A stretch of 64,000 nt of DNA from Neisseriaceae bacterium. Lineage in GTDB: Bacteria; Pseudomonadota; Gammaproteobacteria; Burkholderiales; Neisseriaceae. The stretch lies in assembly GCA_017934045.1 (NCBI GenBank), contig JAGBKK010000024.1, positions 183,331-247,330 on the forward strand, written 5' to 3'. Shown one piece after another: positions 17,924-28,248 of this stretch. Position 1 is the first letter of the stretch; each line of letters begins with the position of its first letter. The position numbers and the translations under genes are program-made. The notes under the pieces were generated by a model. It was not told where the DNA came from, searched no databases, and saw only the letters and a program-made list of their open reading frames with translations.

Positions 17924-18291
17924 ATTATCTCAAATTAAATTGTCCGATAAGCGTTATCGGTTTTAAAAACTGATTATTATAAACCTGAATAAACGGTGGC
18001 GTAGAAGAATTTTGTTTTTAGCAACAGGGAACTTCTAAAAATTAAAATTTCAGGCAGCCTGAAATTGATATATTCATTGCGAATATCGATAAAATCAATA
18101 AAACAATCTTTTAAACATCATCATAAGATCGTTTGAAAGTCAGCTACGCCATACACAGTATGTTAATTCACCCAATTAAAAATCTCCTTAATGGTCGATA
18201 AAAATCGGTAAAATATTGCCTTTTCCAATCAGGCGATAAAGCCAACTTTCAGGCAGCCTGAAAAATTCAATTAAAAAAAGGACTTATCAAA
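17924..18291. other. Divergent typA-purH regulatory spacer
   Basis: There is no gene in these 368 bp. A perfect 7-bp inverted repeat with a 3-nt spacer, CCGATAAGCGTTATCGG, lies at 17944-17960 in the typA leader, and a TATAAT on the minus strand at 17976-17981 is a candidate -10 for typA without a clear -35. Uptake sequences lie near 18,050 and 18,250. AAGGAC precedes the purH ATG. Confidence 0.45.
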
Positions 18292-19872
18292 ATGACACAA
18301 GCTATCTCTCGTGCCTTAATCAGCGTTTCGGACAAAACAGGCATTGTTGATTTTGCTCGCGAATTGACGCAAATGGGCATTGAAGTGTTATCCACAGGTG
18401 GCACGGCAAGAATGTTGATGGAAGAAAAAATCGGCGTGATTGAAGTGGCTGATTACACTGGCTTTCCTGAAATGTTGGACGGTCGTGTGAAAACCTTGCA
18501 CCCCAAAATTCACGGTGGTATTTTGGGCAGACGCGATAATCCTGACGACATCGCCAAAATGCAGGAACACGGCATTGACGGCATTGATTTGGTGTGTGTT
18601 AATCTTTATCCTTTCGCCGCCACCGTTGCTAAACAAGGTTGTACGGTGGAAGATGCGATTGAAAATATTGATATTGGCGGTCCGACTATGGTGCGTGCCG
18701 CCGCTAAAAACTGGAAATATGTGGCGATTCTCACAGACGCTGCCGACTATCAAGCGGTGATTGACGAAATCAAAGCCACAGGCGGTTTGTCGGATAAAAC
18801 GCGTTTTAATTTGGCTCGCAAAGCCTTTTCACATACCGCACAATATGACGGCATGATTAGCAATTATCTGACTTCTTTGGACGATGAAAAATTGTCAGGC
18901 GAGCCGCAATTAAACGACTTTCCGCAACAATTTAATCAATCGTGGATTAAAGTGCAGGACTTGCGTTACGGCGAAAATCCGCACCAAAAAGCGGCGTTTT
19001 ATCGTGATGTTTATCCTGTTTCAGGCAGCCTGTCGAATTATGTGCAAAAACAAGGCAAGGAATTATCCTACAACAATATTGCAGACGCAGATGCGGCGTG
19101 GGAAGCGGTGAAAGCCTTTGATATGCCTGCCTGCGTGATTGTTAAACACGCCAATCCGTGTGGCGTGGCACAAGCGGCGGATACGCTCACCGCTTATCGT
19201 TTAGCCTTTGCCACCGACACCACCAGTGCTTTTGGCGGCATTATCGCCTTTAATCGTGAAGTGGATAAAGCCACTGCGGAACAAATTTGTGCCAATCAAT
19301 TTATGGAAGTGTTGATGGCACCTTCTTTTACCGCAGACGCTTTGGCTGTGGTTTCTGCGAAAAAAAATGTACGTGTTTTGGAAGTGCCGTTGTATGAAGG
19401 GGCGAACCGTTTTGAACTCAAACGCGTAGGCGGTGGCTTATTATTGCAAACGCCTGACAAACACATTTTGCAAAAAGACGCAGTCAAAGTGGTTTCCCAA
19501 CGCCAACCGACTGAACAAGAATGGCAAGACTTATTCTTCTTATGGAAAGTGGCTCAATTCGTTAAATCCAACGCCGTTGTGTTTGGCAAAAATGGACAAA
19601 CCTATGGCATTGGTGCAGGACAAATGAGCCGCGTGGATTCCACACGCATTGCCGCTCGCAAGGCAGGTGAAGCCAAGTTAGACTTAAACGGGGCGTGTGC
19701 TGCGTCAGACGCATTCTTCCCATTTAGAGACGGCGTTGATGTGATTGCCGAACAGGGCATTAAAGCGATTATTCACCCAGGCGGCTCAATCCGCGATGAA
19801 GAAGTTTTTCAGGCAGCCGATGAACACGGCATTGCTATGGTCTTAACGGGGGTAAGACATTTTAGACATTAA
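18292..19872 (+). CDS. purH: Bifunctional AICAR transformylase/IMP cyclohydrolase
   Basis: PurH performs the last two steps of IMP synthesis: formylation of AICAR and ring closure. The N-terminal MGS-like cyclohydrolase domain (about 1-150) has [36 protein letters not shown] and NLYPF. The transformylase domain has the catalytic KHANPCG motif (Lys285, His286), DTTSAFGGI and, near the end, [12 protein letters not shown] and [11 protein letters not shown]. Length 526 is normal. Uptake sequences encode VSGSLS and FQAAD. A shortened Correia-like element follows the stop codon. Confidence 0.95.
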   Translation: MTQAISRALISVSDKTGIVDFARELTQMGIEVLSTGGTARMLMEEKIGVIEVADYTGFPEMLDGRVKTLHPKIHGGILGRRDNPDDIAKMQEHGIDGIDLVCVNLYPFAATVAKQGCTVEDAIENIDIGGPTMVRAAAKNWKYVAILTDAADYQAVIDEIKATGGLSDKTRFNLARKAFSHTAQYDGMISNYLTSLDDEKLSGEPQLNDFPQQFNQSWIKVQDLRYGENPHQKAAFYRDVYPVSGSLSNYVQKQGKELSYNNIADADAAWEAVKAFDMPACVIVKHANPCGVAQAADTLTAYRLAFATDTTSAFGGIIAFNREVDKATAEQICANQFMEVLMAPSFTADALAVVSAKKNVRVLEVPLYEGANRFELKRVGGGLLLQTPDKHILQKDAVKVVSQRQPTEQEWQDLFFLWKVAQFVKSNAVVFGKNGQTYGIGAGQMSRVDSTRIAARKAGEAKLDLNGACAASDAFFPFRDGVDVIAEQGIKAIIHPGGSIRDEEVFQAADEHGIAMVLTGVRHFRH

Positions 19873-19897
19873 CTATCCAACACCAAAGTAAGTTAAA

Positions 19898-19967
19898 TAT
19901 AGTCAATTCATAGCAAAATCATACAGCGTTATTTCGCTTTACCTGCTTTTGCTCTGCATTGACTATA
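19898..19967. repeat. Correia-like element, 70-bp internally deleted form
   Basis: The ends TATAGTCAATTCA and TGCATTGACTATA are inverted repeats, and the flanking arms read AGCAAAA/TTTTGCT. Compared with the 106-bp copy at 53024 it lacks the central block containing GCCGTATTATTTATACTG. The right end runs into TTTTTTT, so the hairpin may serve as the purH terminator. Confidence 0.7.
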
Positions 19968-20140
19968 TTTTTTTATCCAATCATTTCATTGTGTCTATTG
20001 GTGTGTTTCAGGCAGCCTGAAATTTAAAAATTCAAATATTTCATATAAAACACATCGTTGCATATTCTTCACAGAATAGACAAAAACACACTATTTTGTA
20101 TGATAAAAGTCAAAAAACGCTATTTTTATGACATTCACCC

Positions 20141-20170
20141 TTGACACGACTTTTTATAACTTGTTATAAA
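20141..20170 (+). promoter_or_regulatory. hupB promoter with overlapping palindrome
   Basis: TTGACA (20141-20146) and TATAAA (20165-20170) are spaced 18 bp apart, with a TGT extended -10. The perfect palindrome TTTATAACTTGTTATAAA (20153-20170) covers the spacer end and the -10, where a bound protein would block polymerase. Confidence 0.65.
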
Positions 20171-20231
20171 TACAACGCTTGCGTAGTTCGAAGCACTTTT
20201 TATTAACTTTCTCTTCGTGGAGACATTCAAT

Positions 20232-20531
20232 ATGAACAAATCTGAACTTGTAGATGCCATTGCTGCTGATGCAGAAATTTCCAAAGCCGCAGCCAATCGT
20301 GCGATTGACGCATTTGTTGCCGCTGTAACCAAATCTTTGGGTAAAGGCGAAGATGTAACCTTAATCGGTTTTGGTACTTTCACCGTTGGCGAACGCGCCG
20401 CTCGCACTGGTCGCAACCCACGCACTGGCGAAGAAATCAAAATCAAAGCAACCAAATTGCCTAAATTCCGTCCAGGCAAATCTTTGAAAGAAGTTGTGGC
20501 ATCTTCTAAAAAATCTGCTAAAAAGAAATAA
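20232..20531 (+). CDS. hupB: DNA-binding protein HU
   Basis: HU is a small histone-like dimer that bends and compacts DNA. The 99-residue product has the family core: [25 protein letters not shown], the DNA-binding arm [29 protein letters not shown], and a lysine-rich tail ending KKSAKKK. The start ATG at 20232 has GGAG nine bases upstream; a five-codon upstream GTG extension is rejected. The tail after KEVVA is slightly longer than in E. coli HU. A strong promoter and a terminator flank it, so it is probably monocistronic. Confidence 0.95.
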   Translation: MNKSELVDAIAADAEISKAAANRAIDAFVAAVTKSLGKGEDVTLIGFGTFTVGERAARTGRNPRTGEEIKIKATKLPKFRPGKSLKEVVASSKKSAKKK

Positions 20532-20567
20532 TTTTTAGTGGATTTTTGTTTAGTCAGTTTATATCGC

Positions 20568-20597
20568 AAGCGTGCTTTTGGCACGCTTTTTCTTTTT
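20568..20597 (+). terminator. hupB terminator
   Basis: AAGCGTGC and GCACGCTT pair around TTTTG, followed by TTTCTTTTT; an uptake sequence overlaps the tail. Confidence 0.85.
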
Positions 20598-20658
20598 CAG
20601 GCAGCCTGAAAGATTGATACAATATACCCTTTTAATTTTGTATCGTAAAAATCGAATT

Positions 20659-22161
20659 ATGTTTGATGTCGTTGAAAAGCACCGCGGGCTGTTTAAAATT
20701 CTGCTCGCTTTGATTGCGTTGAGTTTTGTAACTTTCACTGCCCATTCGTTTTCCAGTGCGGGGGGCGATTATATTGTGTCAATCGGTGGCGTACCTGTTT
20801 CCAAGCAGGAAATTGATAAAGTTATTCGCAATAATGACTTGCAACCCACGCCACAAGTTATGGAACAAGCCTATGCGTCTTTGGTTAATCAGGCGTATGT
20901 GTTGAATGCGGCGAATCAGTTGGGCGTGTCGGCATCTGATGAACGCGTCAAAAAACTCATCACCGATATTCCCTATTTTCACGACAATGGGGCGTTTAGC
21001 AAAGCTAAATTGGACGCTTATTTAAGTCAAAGCGGACAAAGTGAAGCGGCGTTTGTGGAAACTTTCCGCAAGGATTTACGCACGCAATCGATGGCTCAAT
21101 TACTCAACGCACCTGTGCCAGTGGCAGATCAACAAGCTAAAACGGTTTTGAATATCATCGCTGCCGTGCGTGATGTGCAGACGGCAGAATTTCGTTTGGA
21201 AAAATACGCCGTCAATGAAGTGGCAGACAACGATTTAACCGCTTTTTATCAAAAAAATAAAAACAAATATCAACTGCCCAATGCGGTGAAATTTGATTTT
21301 GTGCGTGTTGATGCCAACGATTTAGCCGATAAACAAACGGTTTCAGACGAAGAAATCGCCGCCGCAGTGGCAAAAGCTAAAACCGATGACAATCCAGAAC
21401 CCAATACGGACGAAATTCGTCAGGCTTTGCAGTTGGAAAAAGCGTCTCGTGCCTTGGCGGTGTTAAAAGAAAATATGTCGGAGACGGCATTTAATGAAAA
21501 TACCGACTTAACTGCCGTGGCCAAAATTGCAGGCGTTGAAGTGCAACACAATAGCGAATGGTTATCACAAGCAGACGCAAAAGCCGCAGGGCTGCCTGAA
21601 AAAGTGGTGGAAGCCTTGTTTTCGGACGATGTGATGAAACAACGCAACAATTCAGACGCAATAGACGACAATAACGCCGTGTGGGTGGTGCGTGTGGTTG
21701 ATGTGCGTCCTGAACAACTGCCTGAATTAGCCAGCATTAAAGAACAAGTTACCAACGATTATCAAGCAGAAAAATCACACGAATTAGCCATTGCTGCTGC
21801 CAAAGAAGCCTTGAACAAATTAGAAAAAGGCGAAGAAGTGGCTGATTTGGCGTGGGATAATCCGCAAAAATTGCAAATTGCCCAAGCACAAATGGTGTTG
21901 TCGCCTGCGGCGTTGCAAAAATTTATCGCTGCCAAACCTGCGGAAAATAAACCTGCATTTGTGTTGGTAGAAGATTTGCCACAGCCTTTAATCATTAAAA
22001 TCAATGCGATTGAAGCACCGCAAATTGATGAACAAGCCACCATGCAAGCCAAGTTGCAACTGATGCAACAAAAAAGCATTGCCCACACCGCCGATTACTT
22101 AAACTACTTAAAACGCACGGTGAAAGTCAAAGCTGGTCATCAGAAGTTAAATGCGGAGTAA
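20659..22161 (+). CDS. ppiD: PpiD-like periplasmic folding chaperone (SurA N-terminal domain)
   Basis: The 500-residue product starts MFDVVEKHRGLFK, followed by one transmembrane anchor (about residues 11-32) and a large periplasmic part. The SurA-like N-terminal chaperone region includes VSIGGVPVSKQEIDKVIRNN and VLNAANQLGVSASDERVKKLI. A parvulin isomerase core is weakly defined, as is common in PpiD. PpiD sits at the SecYEG exit and helps outer-membrane and secreted proteins fold. The ATG at 20659 is chosen because the upstream frame runs through the hupB terminator and an uptake sequence. hupB-ppiD adjacency is common in proteobacteria. Confidence 0.85.
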   Translation: MFDVVEKHRGLFKILLALIALSFVTFTAHSFSSAGGDYIVSIGGVPVSKQEIDKVIRNNDLQPTPQVMEQAYASLVNQAYVLNAANQLGVSASDERVKKLITDIPYFHDNGAFSKAKLDAYLSQSGQSEAAFVETFRKDLRTQSMAQLLNAPVPVADQQAKTVLNIIAAVRDVQTAEFRLEKYAVNEVADNDLTAFYQKNKNKYQLPNAVKFDFVRVDANDLADKQTVSDEEIAAAVAKAKTDDNPEPNTDEIRQALQLEKASRALAVLKENMSETAFNENTDLTAVAKIAGVEVQHNSEWLSQADAKAAGLPEKVVEALFSDDVMKQRNNSDAIDDNNAVWVVRVVDVRPEQLPELASIKEQVTNDYQAEKSHELAIAAAKEALNKLEKGEEVADLAWDNPQKLQIAQAQMVLSPAALQKFIAAKPAENKPAFVLVEDLPQPLIIKINAIEAPQIDEQATMQAKLQLMQQKSIAHTADYLNYLKRTVKVKAGHQKLNAE

Positions 22162-22171
22162 TTTCATTGGG

Positions 22172-22237
22172 TTACCCACCGTAACGCACGAAAACATTTT
22201 CAGGCAGCCTGAAAACTCACGGCGTTATGGTGGGTAA
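22172..22237. repeat. Inverted repeat carrying an uptake sequence in its loop
   Basis: TTACCCACCGTAACGC (22172-22187) pairs with GCGTTATGGTGGGTAA (22222-22237) with one mismatch. The loop contains an intact uptake sequence. A third GCCCACC module follows at about 22242. The composite lies between ppiD and the RpfE-like gene and may stop or stabilise ppiD mRNA. Confidence 0.6.
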
Positions 22238-22318
22238 GAATGCCCACCGACAACATGACACTCAATCGCTACCATAAATTAAAACATTGCAGTGAGTTAA
22301 AAAACCACCTTGCACACA

Positions 22319-23278
22319 ATGAACACCCTACACTTGATTTTAGACGGCTGGGATTTGTCTGATGAATGGTTGGCATTTGCTGACCAACTGCCCACCTATC
22401 AAACGCCAACGCTTAATTTAATTAAGCGTTTTGGTGCGTGTCAAAATCATTCAAATAACTTAATGCAATATACCTTTTCAGGCAGCCTGAAAGCCTTGAT
22501 ATTGCAAGATTTAGACTTGCCGCCTGATACACCGTCTTGCTTGGCAGCTCCTGTGTCGCAGTTTATGGATATGAACTCCATGCAGGTCATTTCAGGCGAA
22601 GAATTGCAACTGTCGTGGTCGGACGCTCATCGCTTGTGCAATCTCTTAAACGATTTTGTGAAAGATGACGGCTGGCAATTTCACCCCTATCACGCCGATT
22701 TGTGGTTGCTGACCATGCCGCAAAATCAAGACTGGCAAGCGGCGGATATTTGGTCAATCAAAAACCGAATGAACCACACGCACACCATTGACGGAGAAGA
22801 TGCCGCCCCCATTCGCACGCTTTTGACCGAAATGCAAATGCTGCTTTTTTCGCACACCCTACCCCACCGTCAAGCCCTACCACCGATTAACGGCGTATGG
22901 CTGTGGCAAGATACCGTTGGCGTGGGCGTTGAAAAAACAACAGTAATGGGCAATGCAATATGGCTACCTGAAAAAGATAATCTATTGATAAACAACGATT
23001 TTTCTTGGGAAGAAATCTGTCGCTTGGCAGATAATCAACCGCATATCACGCTATACAGCAATCACGCCCAACAACATTTGCAACAAGGCGGATTAAAACA
23101 ACATTCTGAATTTATTGAAAATTTTGATAAAAACATTTTAAGCCCTGCTTATCAAAGCTTAAAACAAGGCGTTCTAAAAACTTTAATCATAACAGGCAAA
23201 AAACGCACCTACACCCTAAAACCCCAATCGCATTGGCGTTTTTATAAGAAAAAACAATCGTTTAGTGGAAAAATTTAA
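22319..23278 (+). CDS. RpfE-like protein (phosphoglycerate-mutase-like) upstream of recJ
   Basis: This 319-residue cytoplasmic protein resembles the beta/gamma-proteobacterial RpfE family, annotated as cofactor-independent phosphoglycerate-mutase-like. Seen: HLILDGWD at the N-terminus, HPYHADLWLLTMP, a WSIKNRMNHTHTIDG block, a QMLLFSHTLP helix and LPPINGVWLWQDT, which fits the conserved PxNxLWLWGGG-like motif, though the glycines are replaced. The gene lies directly before recJ, as in the Xanthomonas rpf region. The ATG at 22319 is preferred to an upstream TTG. An uptake sequence is read as FSGSLK. Biochemical role unproven. Confidence 0.6.
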   Translation: MNTLHLILDGWDLSDEWLAFADQLPTYQTPTLNLIKRFGACQNHSNNLMQYTFSGSLKALILQDLDLPPDTPSCLAAPVSQFMDMNSMQVISGEELQLSWSDAHRLCNLLNDFVKDDGWQFHPYHADLWLLTMPQNQDWQAADIWSIKNRMNHTHTIDGEDAAPIRTLLTEMQMLLFSHTLPHRQALPPINGVWLWQDTVGVGVEKTTVMGNAIWLPEKDNLLINNDFSWEEICRLADNQPHITLYSNHAQQHLQQGGLKQHSEFIENFDKNILSPAYQSLKQGVLKTLIITGKKRTYTLKPQSHWRFYKKKQSFSGKI

Positions 23279-23327
23279 TATAAAAATATGCGTTCAGCCT
23301 GCCTGAACATTAAGAAACCGTATTATT

Positions 23328-25025
23328 ATGACCAAAATCACCATTCGTCCTTACGATGAACAACATTATCACACACTCACCAATGCGGGCGTGTCGCCGC
23401 TTTTGGCTCGATTATTTGCGGCGCGTGGTGTAGAACAAGAGCAGGAAACTTATCATTCACTGCAATATTTGCAGCATTTTGGCAACCTGAAAAATATTGA
23501 CCAAGCCGCCGAGCGTTTATCCAATGCCTTGAAAAATCAAGAACGCATTGTGATTGTCGGCGATTATGACGCAGACGGAGCAACTGCCACCGCTTTGGCA
23601 GTGTCTGCCTTGCGGCAAATGGGCGGTGTGGTGGATTATCTTCTGCCTAATCGCTTTACAGACGGTTACGGTTTAAGCCCTGCACTGGTGGATACGGCAA
23701 AACACATGGGGGCGGATTTATTGCTAACGGTGGATAACGGCATTGCGGCGGTGGCAGCGGTTGAATACGCCCAAACGCAAGGCATAGAAACCATTGTAAC
23801 CGACCACCACTTGCCAGCCGAAACTACGCCTGACTGCATTATTGTCAATCCCAATCAAATCGGTTGCCCTTTTCCTTACAAATCCACCGCAGGCGTGGGC
23901 GTAATGTTTTATGTTCTTCTGGCTTTGCGACATTTATTACAACAACAAAATTATTTTTCAGGCAGCCTGAAATATCCTAATTTAGCAGATTACTTGGACT
24001 TGGTGGCATTAGGCACGGTTGCCGATGTGGTGAAATTAGAACACAACAACCGCATTTTGGTTCATCAAGGCTTAAAACGCATTCGACAAGGCAAAATGCG
24101 TTTGGGTTTATCCGCCCTATTTACCATTGCCAAACGCGATTACAAAACCGCCAAAACCTTCGATTTAGCATTTTGTATTGCCCCACGACTCAATGCCGCA
24201 GGGCGTTTGGACAATATGGATTTGGGCGTGCGTTGCCTGTTAGCCCAAAACGCAGACGAAGCACTCGAATTAGCCCAAGAATTAAATACACTCAATCAAG
24301 AACGCCGTTCGATTGAAAAAGGAATGGTGAATGAAGCCCTGCAACTACCTGATATAAAAGAAAATAATCACTACACCATCAGCGTTTTTGGCAACGACTG
24401 GCACGAAGGCGTGATTGGCATTGTCGCAGGCAGACTGAAAGAACAATTTTACCGCCCCACCATTGCTTTTGCCCCAGCAGACAACGGTTTATGCAAAGGC
24501 AGCGGACGCTCGATTGACAACTTACACCTACGAGACGCTTTGGATTTAACCGCCAAACGCTACCCCGATTTAATCGTCAAATTCGGCGGACACGCCATGG
24601 CGGCAGGTTTAAGCATTCGCCAAAGCGATTTTCAGCGTTTTCAGGCTGCCTTTGAAACTGTGGTTGCCGACTTACTAAACCCTGACGATTTAATCAAAGA
24701 ATACCGCACAGACGGCGGTTTAGAAACACACGAAATCACCCTTGACACCGCCCAAACATTAGAACAACACATTTGGGGACAAGGCTTTCCACCCCCCCTA
24801 TTCTGCAATGATTTTCACATTGTCGAGCAAAAAACAGTCGGCGAAAATCACAGCAAATTACGCCTTGAAAAAGACGGCAAAATCTTTGATGCTATACTCT
24901 TTCGCGACACCACAAGGCTGCCTGAAAAAGTGCGATTAGTGTATCGTTTAAGCGTTAATATTTGGCAAAATAAACAAGAATTGCAAATGGTGGTGGAACA
25001 TTGGCAAGAAGTAAGCAAAGAATAA
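23328..25025 (+). CDS. recJ: Single-stranded-DNA-specific exonuclease RecJ
   Basis: RecJ is the 5'-3' ssDNA exonuclease of recombination and mismatch repair. The DHH-family motifs are present: VGDYDADGATATAL (motif I), LLTVDNGIAA, TDHHLP (motif III) and, after a helical linker, the DHHA1 domain with GFGGHAMAAGLS-like KFGGHAMAAGLS. A C-terminal OB-fold completes the 565-residue protein. Three uptake sequences are translated: FSGSLK (about 208-213), FQAAFE and RLPEKV. It follows the RpfE-like gene by 49 bp and is probably cotranscribed. Confidence 0.95.
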   Translation: MTKITIRPYDEQHYHTLTNAGVSPLLARLFAARGVEQEQETYHSLQYLQHFGNLKNIDQAAERLSNALKNQERIVIVGDYDADGATATALAVSALRQMGGVVDYLLPNRFTDGYGLSPALVDTAKHMGADLLLTVDNGIAAVAAVEYAQTQGIETIVTDHHLPAETTPDCIIVNPNQIGCPFPYKSTAGVGVMFYVLLALRHLLQQQNYFSGSLKYPNLADYLDLVALGTVADVVKLEHNNRILVHQGLKRIRQGKMRLGLSALFTIAKRDYKTAKTFDLAFCIAPRLNAAGRLDNMDLGVRCLLAQNADEALELAQELNTLNQERRSIEKGMVNEALQLPDIKENNHYTISVFGNDWHEGVIGIVAGRLKEQFYRPTIAFAPADNGLCKGSGRSIDNLHLRDALDLTAKRYPDLIVKFGGHAMAAGLSIRQSDFQRFQAAFETVVADLLNPDDLIKEYRTDGGLETHEITLDTAQTLEQHIWGQGFPPPLFCNDFHIVEQKTVGENHSKLRLEKDGKIFDAILFRDTTRLPEKVRLVYRLSVNIWQNKQELQMVVEHWQEVSKE

Positions 25026-25099
25026 TCAACGCATCATTTCACGATATTTCAGGCAGCCTGAAACACCGTTTTACTCATCTGCTACAAGTAGCATAAAAC

Positions 25100-25990
25100 T
25101 TAACAATGCCGCTGACACACAAAGCGTGCCATTGCGGTTAAAATCTCACTGTTGCGTGGCAAATCTTGCACCAGTGCAATGGCTTGTTCGCATAAATCGT
25201 TGGCGTAATTTTGGGCTTTTTCAATACCCATTAACGAGACAAAAGTGGGTTTATTGTTTTGTGCGTCTTTGCCTGCGGTTTTGCCTAAAACAGCACTGTC
25301 CGCTTGCGTATCCAAAATATCATCAACCACTTGAAACGCCAAACCTAAATTTTTCGCATAACAATCTAATTGACATAAAATCGTCTCATCAGGCGAATAA
25401 CACGCCAAAACGCCCAACTTCACACTGGCACAGATTAACGCACCCGTTTTCAAACGGTGCATATTTTCCAAAGAAGATAAATCAGGGAAATGTCCTACTG
25501 CCGATAAATCAATCGATTGTCCGCCTACCATACCCAAACTGCCTGACGCAGTGGCTAATGTGTGCAATGACCGTAAGCGTTGTTGCGGTGGTAAATCATT
25601 TTCTTGCGATAAAACCGCAAAAGCCAGCGTTTGCAAAGCGTCTCCTGCCAACAACGCCTGTGCTTCGCCAAACGCTTTATGACAAGACGGCTTACCACGC
25701 CGCAAATCATCATCGTCCATACACGGCAAATCATCGTGAATTAAAGAATACGCGTGAATCATCTCCACCGCTGCTATGGCTTGTGAAAGTGCGGTTTGAT
25801 TAAATGCTGCCGTTTCTGCCGCCGCCACCACCAACATTGCACGCAAGCGTTTGCCACCACCTAATGTGGCGTATCGCATAGCCTGATGCAATAATTCAGG
25901 CGATTGAGTGTCAGGCGGTAAAAAATGATTTAACACCAATTCAGCCTGTGCCTGAACACGGTTTTGCCATTGAGAAAAGGAAGTATTCAT
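25100..25990 (-). CDS. ispA: Farnesyl (geranyl) diphosphate synthase
   Basis: IspA condenses isopentenyl diphosphate with dimethylallyl or geranyl diphosphate to make FPP for undecaprenyl and quinone synthesis. The 296-residue product has the first Asp-rich motif DDLPCMDDDD with RRGKPSCH, and the second, DDILD. GGKRLRAML lies near residue 45. The ATG at 25990, four bases after the xseB stop, is chosen over an upstream in-frame ATG inside xseB. xseB-ispA is the standard order; dxs is not in the window. Confidence 0.93.
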   Translation of the reverse strand: MNTSFSQWQNRVQAQAELVLNHFLPPDTQSPELLHQAMRYATLGGGKRLRAMLVVAAAETAAFNQTALSQAIAAVEMIHAYSLIHDDLPCMDDDDLRRGKPSCHKAFGEAQALLAGDALQTLAFAVLSQENDLPPQQRLRSLHTLATASGSLGMVGGQSIDLSAVGHFPDLSSLENMHRLKTGALICASVKLGVLACYSPDETILCQLDCYAKNLGLAFQVVDDILDTQADSAVLGKTAGKDAQNNKPTFVSLMGIEKAQNYANDLCEQAIALVQDLPRNSEILTAMARFVCQRHC

Positions 25991-25994
25991 TATA

Positions 25995-26312
25995 TTAAAA
26001 AGGCAGATGATCGTCCGTTGTGGGGGGTGAAAATAATTCATCACTTTGCGGTGGTGTTTTTTTGTTGGGGAGCGTTTTTTTGGTCTGTTGTGTTGCTTTA
26101 TCTAAATCCAAACGCAACAACTCATCGTTATCCAAAACAGACAGTTTTTGTTCCACTTCACCCAACTTTTGCCGACAAAACAACACCAATTTACGCCCCT
26201 CTTCATATTGTTTCAAAGCGTCTTCCAAGGGGGTATCGTTGTTTTGAATATTGGCTGTAATTTCTTCCAAACGAGTTATTGCTTGTTCAAAAGTTTGCGT
26301 TTTTTTGTGCAT
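25995..26312 (-). CDS. xseB: Exodeoxyribonuclease VII small subunit
   Basis: XseB is the small helical-hairpin subunit that binds the XseA large subunit. The first 75 residues match the family: FEQAITRLEEITANIQNNDTPLEDALKQYEEGRKLVLFCRQKLGEVEQKLSVL. The protein is 105 residues, longer than the usual 75-85, owing to a Thr/Lys/Pro-rich low-complexity tail. It is the first gene of the xseB-ispA pair. Confidence 0.9.
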   Translation of the reverse strand: MHKKTQTFEQAITRLEEITANIQNNDTPLEDALKQYEEGRKLVLFCRQKLGEVEQKLSVLDNDELLRLDLDKATQQTKKTLPNKKTPPQSDELFSPPTTDDHLPF

Positions 26313-26378
26313 ACGAAATTTAATCTAATTAGAATAAAAACGAGATTGTAACGCAAATTCAGGCTGCCTGAAACCGCC

Positions 26379-27230
<852 letters not shown>

Positions 27231-27420
27231 TTATTTGAAACCTTTTGTCAAATTCATTATTTTAAATTTTCTATTAGAAAAGAAAAAATATTATTAATGG
27301 TTCAATAAAAAGATTTTTCAAACGGCAGAAAACTGCGATTAAAATATTTTAAATTTCATAAAGAGTTATTATATTTTTCAGGCTATCTGAAAAAATAGGC
27401 AATAAAAAATATGGCTACTA

Positions 27421-28248
27421 TCAAAAATTATTATGAGATGCAAATCGTTCTTTTTGTTGCATCGTACCAATATGTTGTAAAAATCTGACTCGATTTTCAA
27501 TAGATTGATGATATAAACTGCTTACTATTTCATCAAAACAAATAATATTGGCATTCTTTTGATATACATTATATACAAACTTGTCGTCTGTATATTGCTG
27601 TGATTTCTGTGTTTTCTCAGTAGTGTAAGAATGCACACAATCAGGTAACCAAAAAATATCATTAGAAATAATCTTGGCAGGATTGCCACCAACAACCACA
27701 TTAGATGGTATTTCTCTGCTACCTGTAACAACACTATTTAATGCCAAAATACTACCAGAATGCACCCTTGTACCTTTGAGTATTGCCACATTGCGTCCTA
27801 TCCAAATATGATCTCCTAAAAAAATACTTTTTGATGGATTGACACGACAATGTGTTTGTGTACTATAAATTAAATGCGGATCCGCTGTATCAAAAGTAAT
27901 ACCAGAAGAAAACATACAAGTATCACCCACAAAAATGCTTTGTTCTTCAGATAATGACAGTGTTACAATGCCATTAAACGAGCAGTTTTTACCAATATAT
28001 ACGGTATTATTATTCCAAGAACTGATAGTCAAATAATAAATTCTGTGACTATTAGATAAATAAACCAAAGAATTATTACCCTGAAATACAATACGACTAT
28101 TTTTAAGAATTACATCCTCACCAATAAAAACATTCCCACTTCCGCGAAAAATAATTGATGAATTATTTAATTCTTTAATACCTGAAATACGATTATCATT
28201 AGTATAATTATGCTGTTCAATATCTTGCAATGTTTTAATTACTATCAT
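27421..28248 (-). CDS. Left-handed beta-helix acyltransferase of the capsule-type cassette
   Basis: This 275-residue protein is built of hexapeptide-like repeats ([LIV]G-x4), as in VFIGEDVILKNSRIVF, VYIGKNCSFNG and GDHIWIGRNVAILKGTRV...VVVGGNPAKII (residues about 144-193). This is the left-handed beta-helix fold of acetyl-CoA-dependent O-acetyltransferases. A C-terminal extension of about 75 residues has no repeats. Its ATG overlaps the stop codon of the XcbB-like gene by four bases, so the two are translationally coupled. It probably O-acetylates the surface polysaccharide made by this cassette. Confidence 0.75.
   Translation of the reverse strand: MIVIKTLQDIEQHNYTNDNRISGIKELNNSSIIFRGSGNVFIGEDVILKNSRIVFQGNNSLVYLSNSHRIYYLTISSWNNNTVYIGKNCSFNGIVTLSLSEEQSIFVGDTCMFSSGITFDTADPHLIYSTQTHCRVNPSKSIFLGDHIWIGRNVAILKGTRVHSGSILALNSVVTGSREIPSNVVVGGNPAKIISNDIFWLPDCVHSYTTEKTQKSQQYTDDKFVYNVYQKNANIICFDEIVSSLYHQSIENRVRFLQHIGTMQQKERFASHNNF

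Noticed and set aside
20572..20658. Upstream extension of ppiD
   Set aside because: It runs through the hupB terminator and an uptake sequence; MFDVVEKHRG at 20659 fits the family start.
27374..27394. Uptake sequence downstream of the acetyltransferase gene
   Set aside because: TTTTCAGGCTATCTGAAAA has a changed core and probably is not active in uptake; it may still fold as a weak hairpin.
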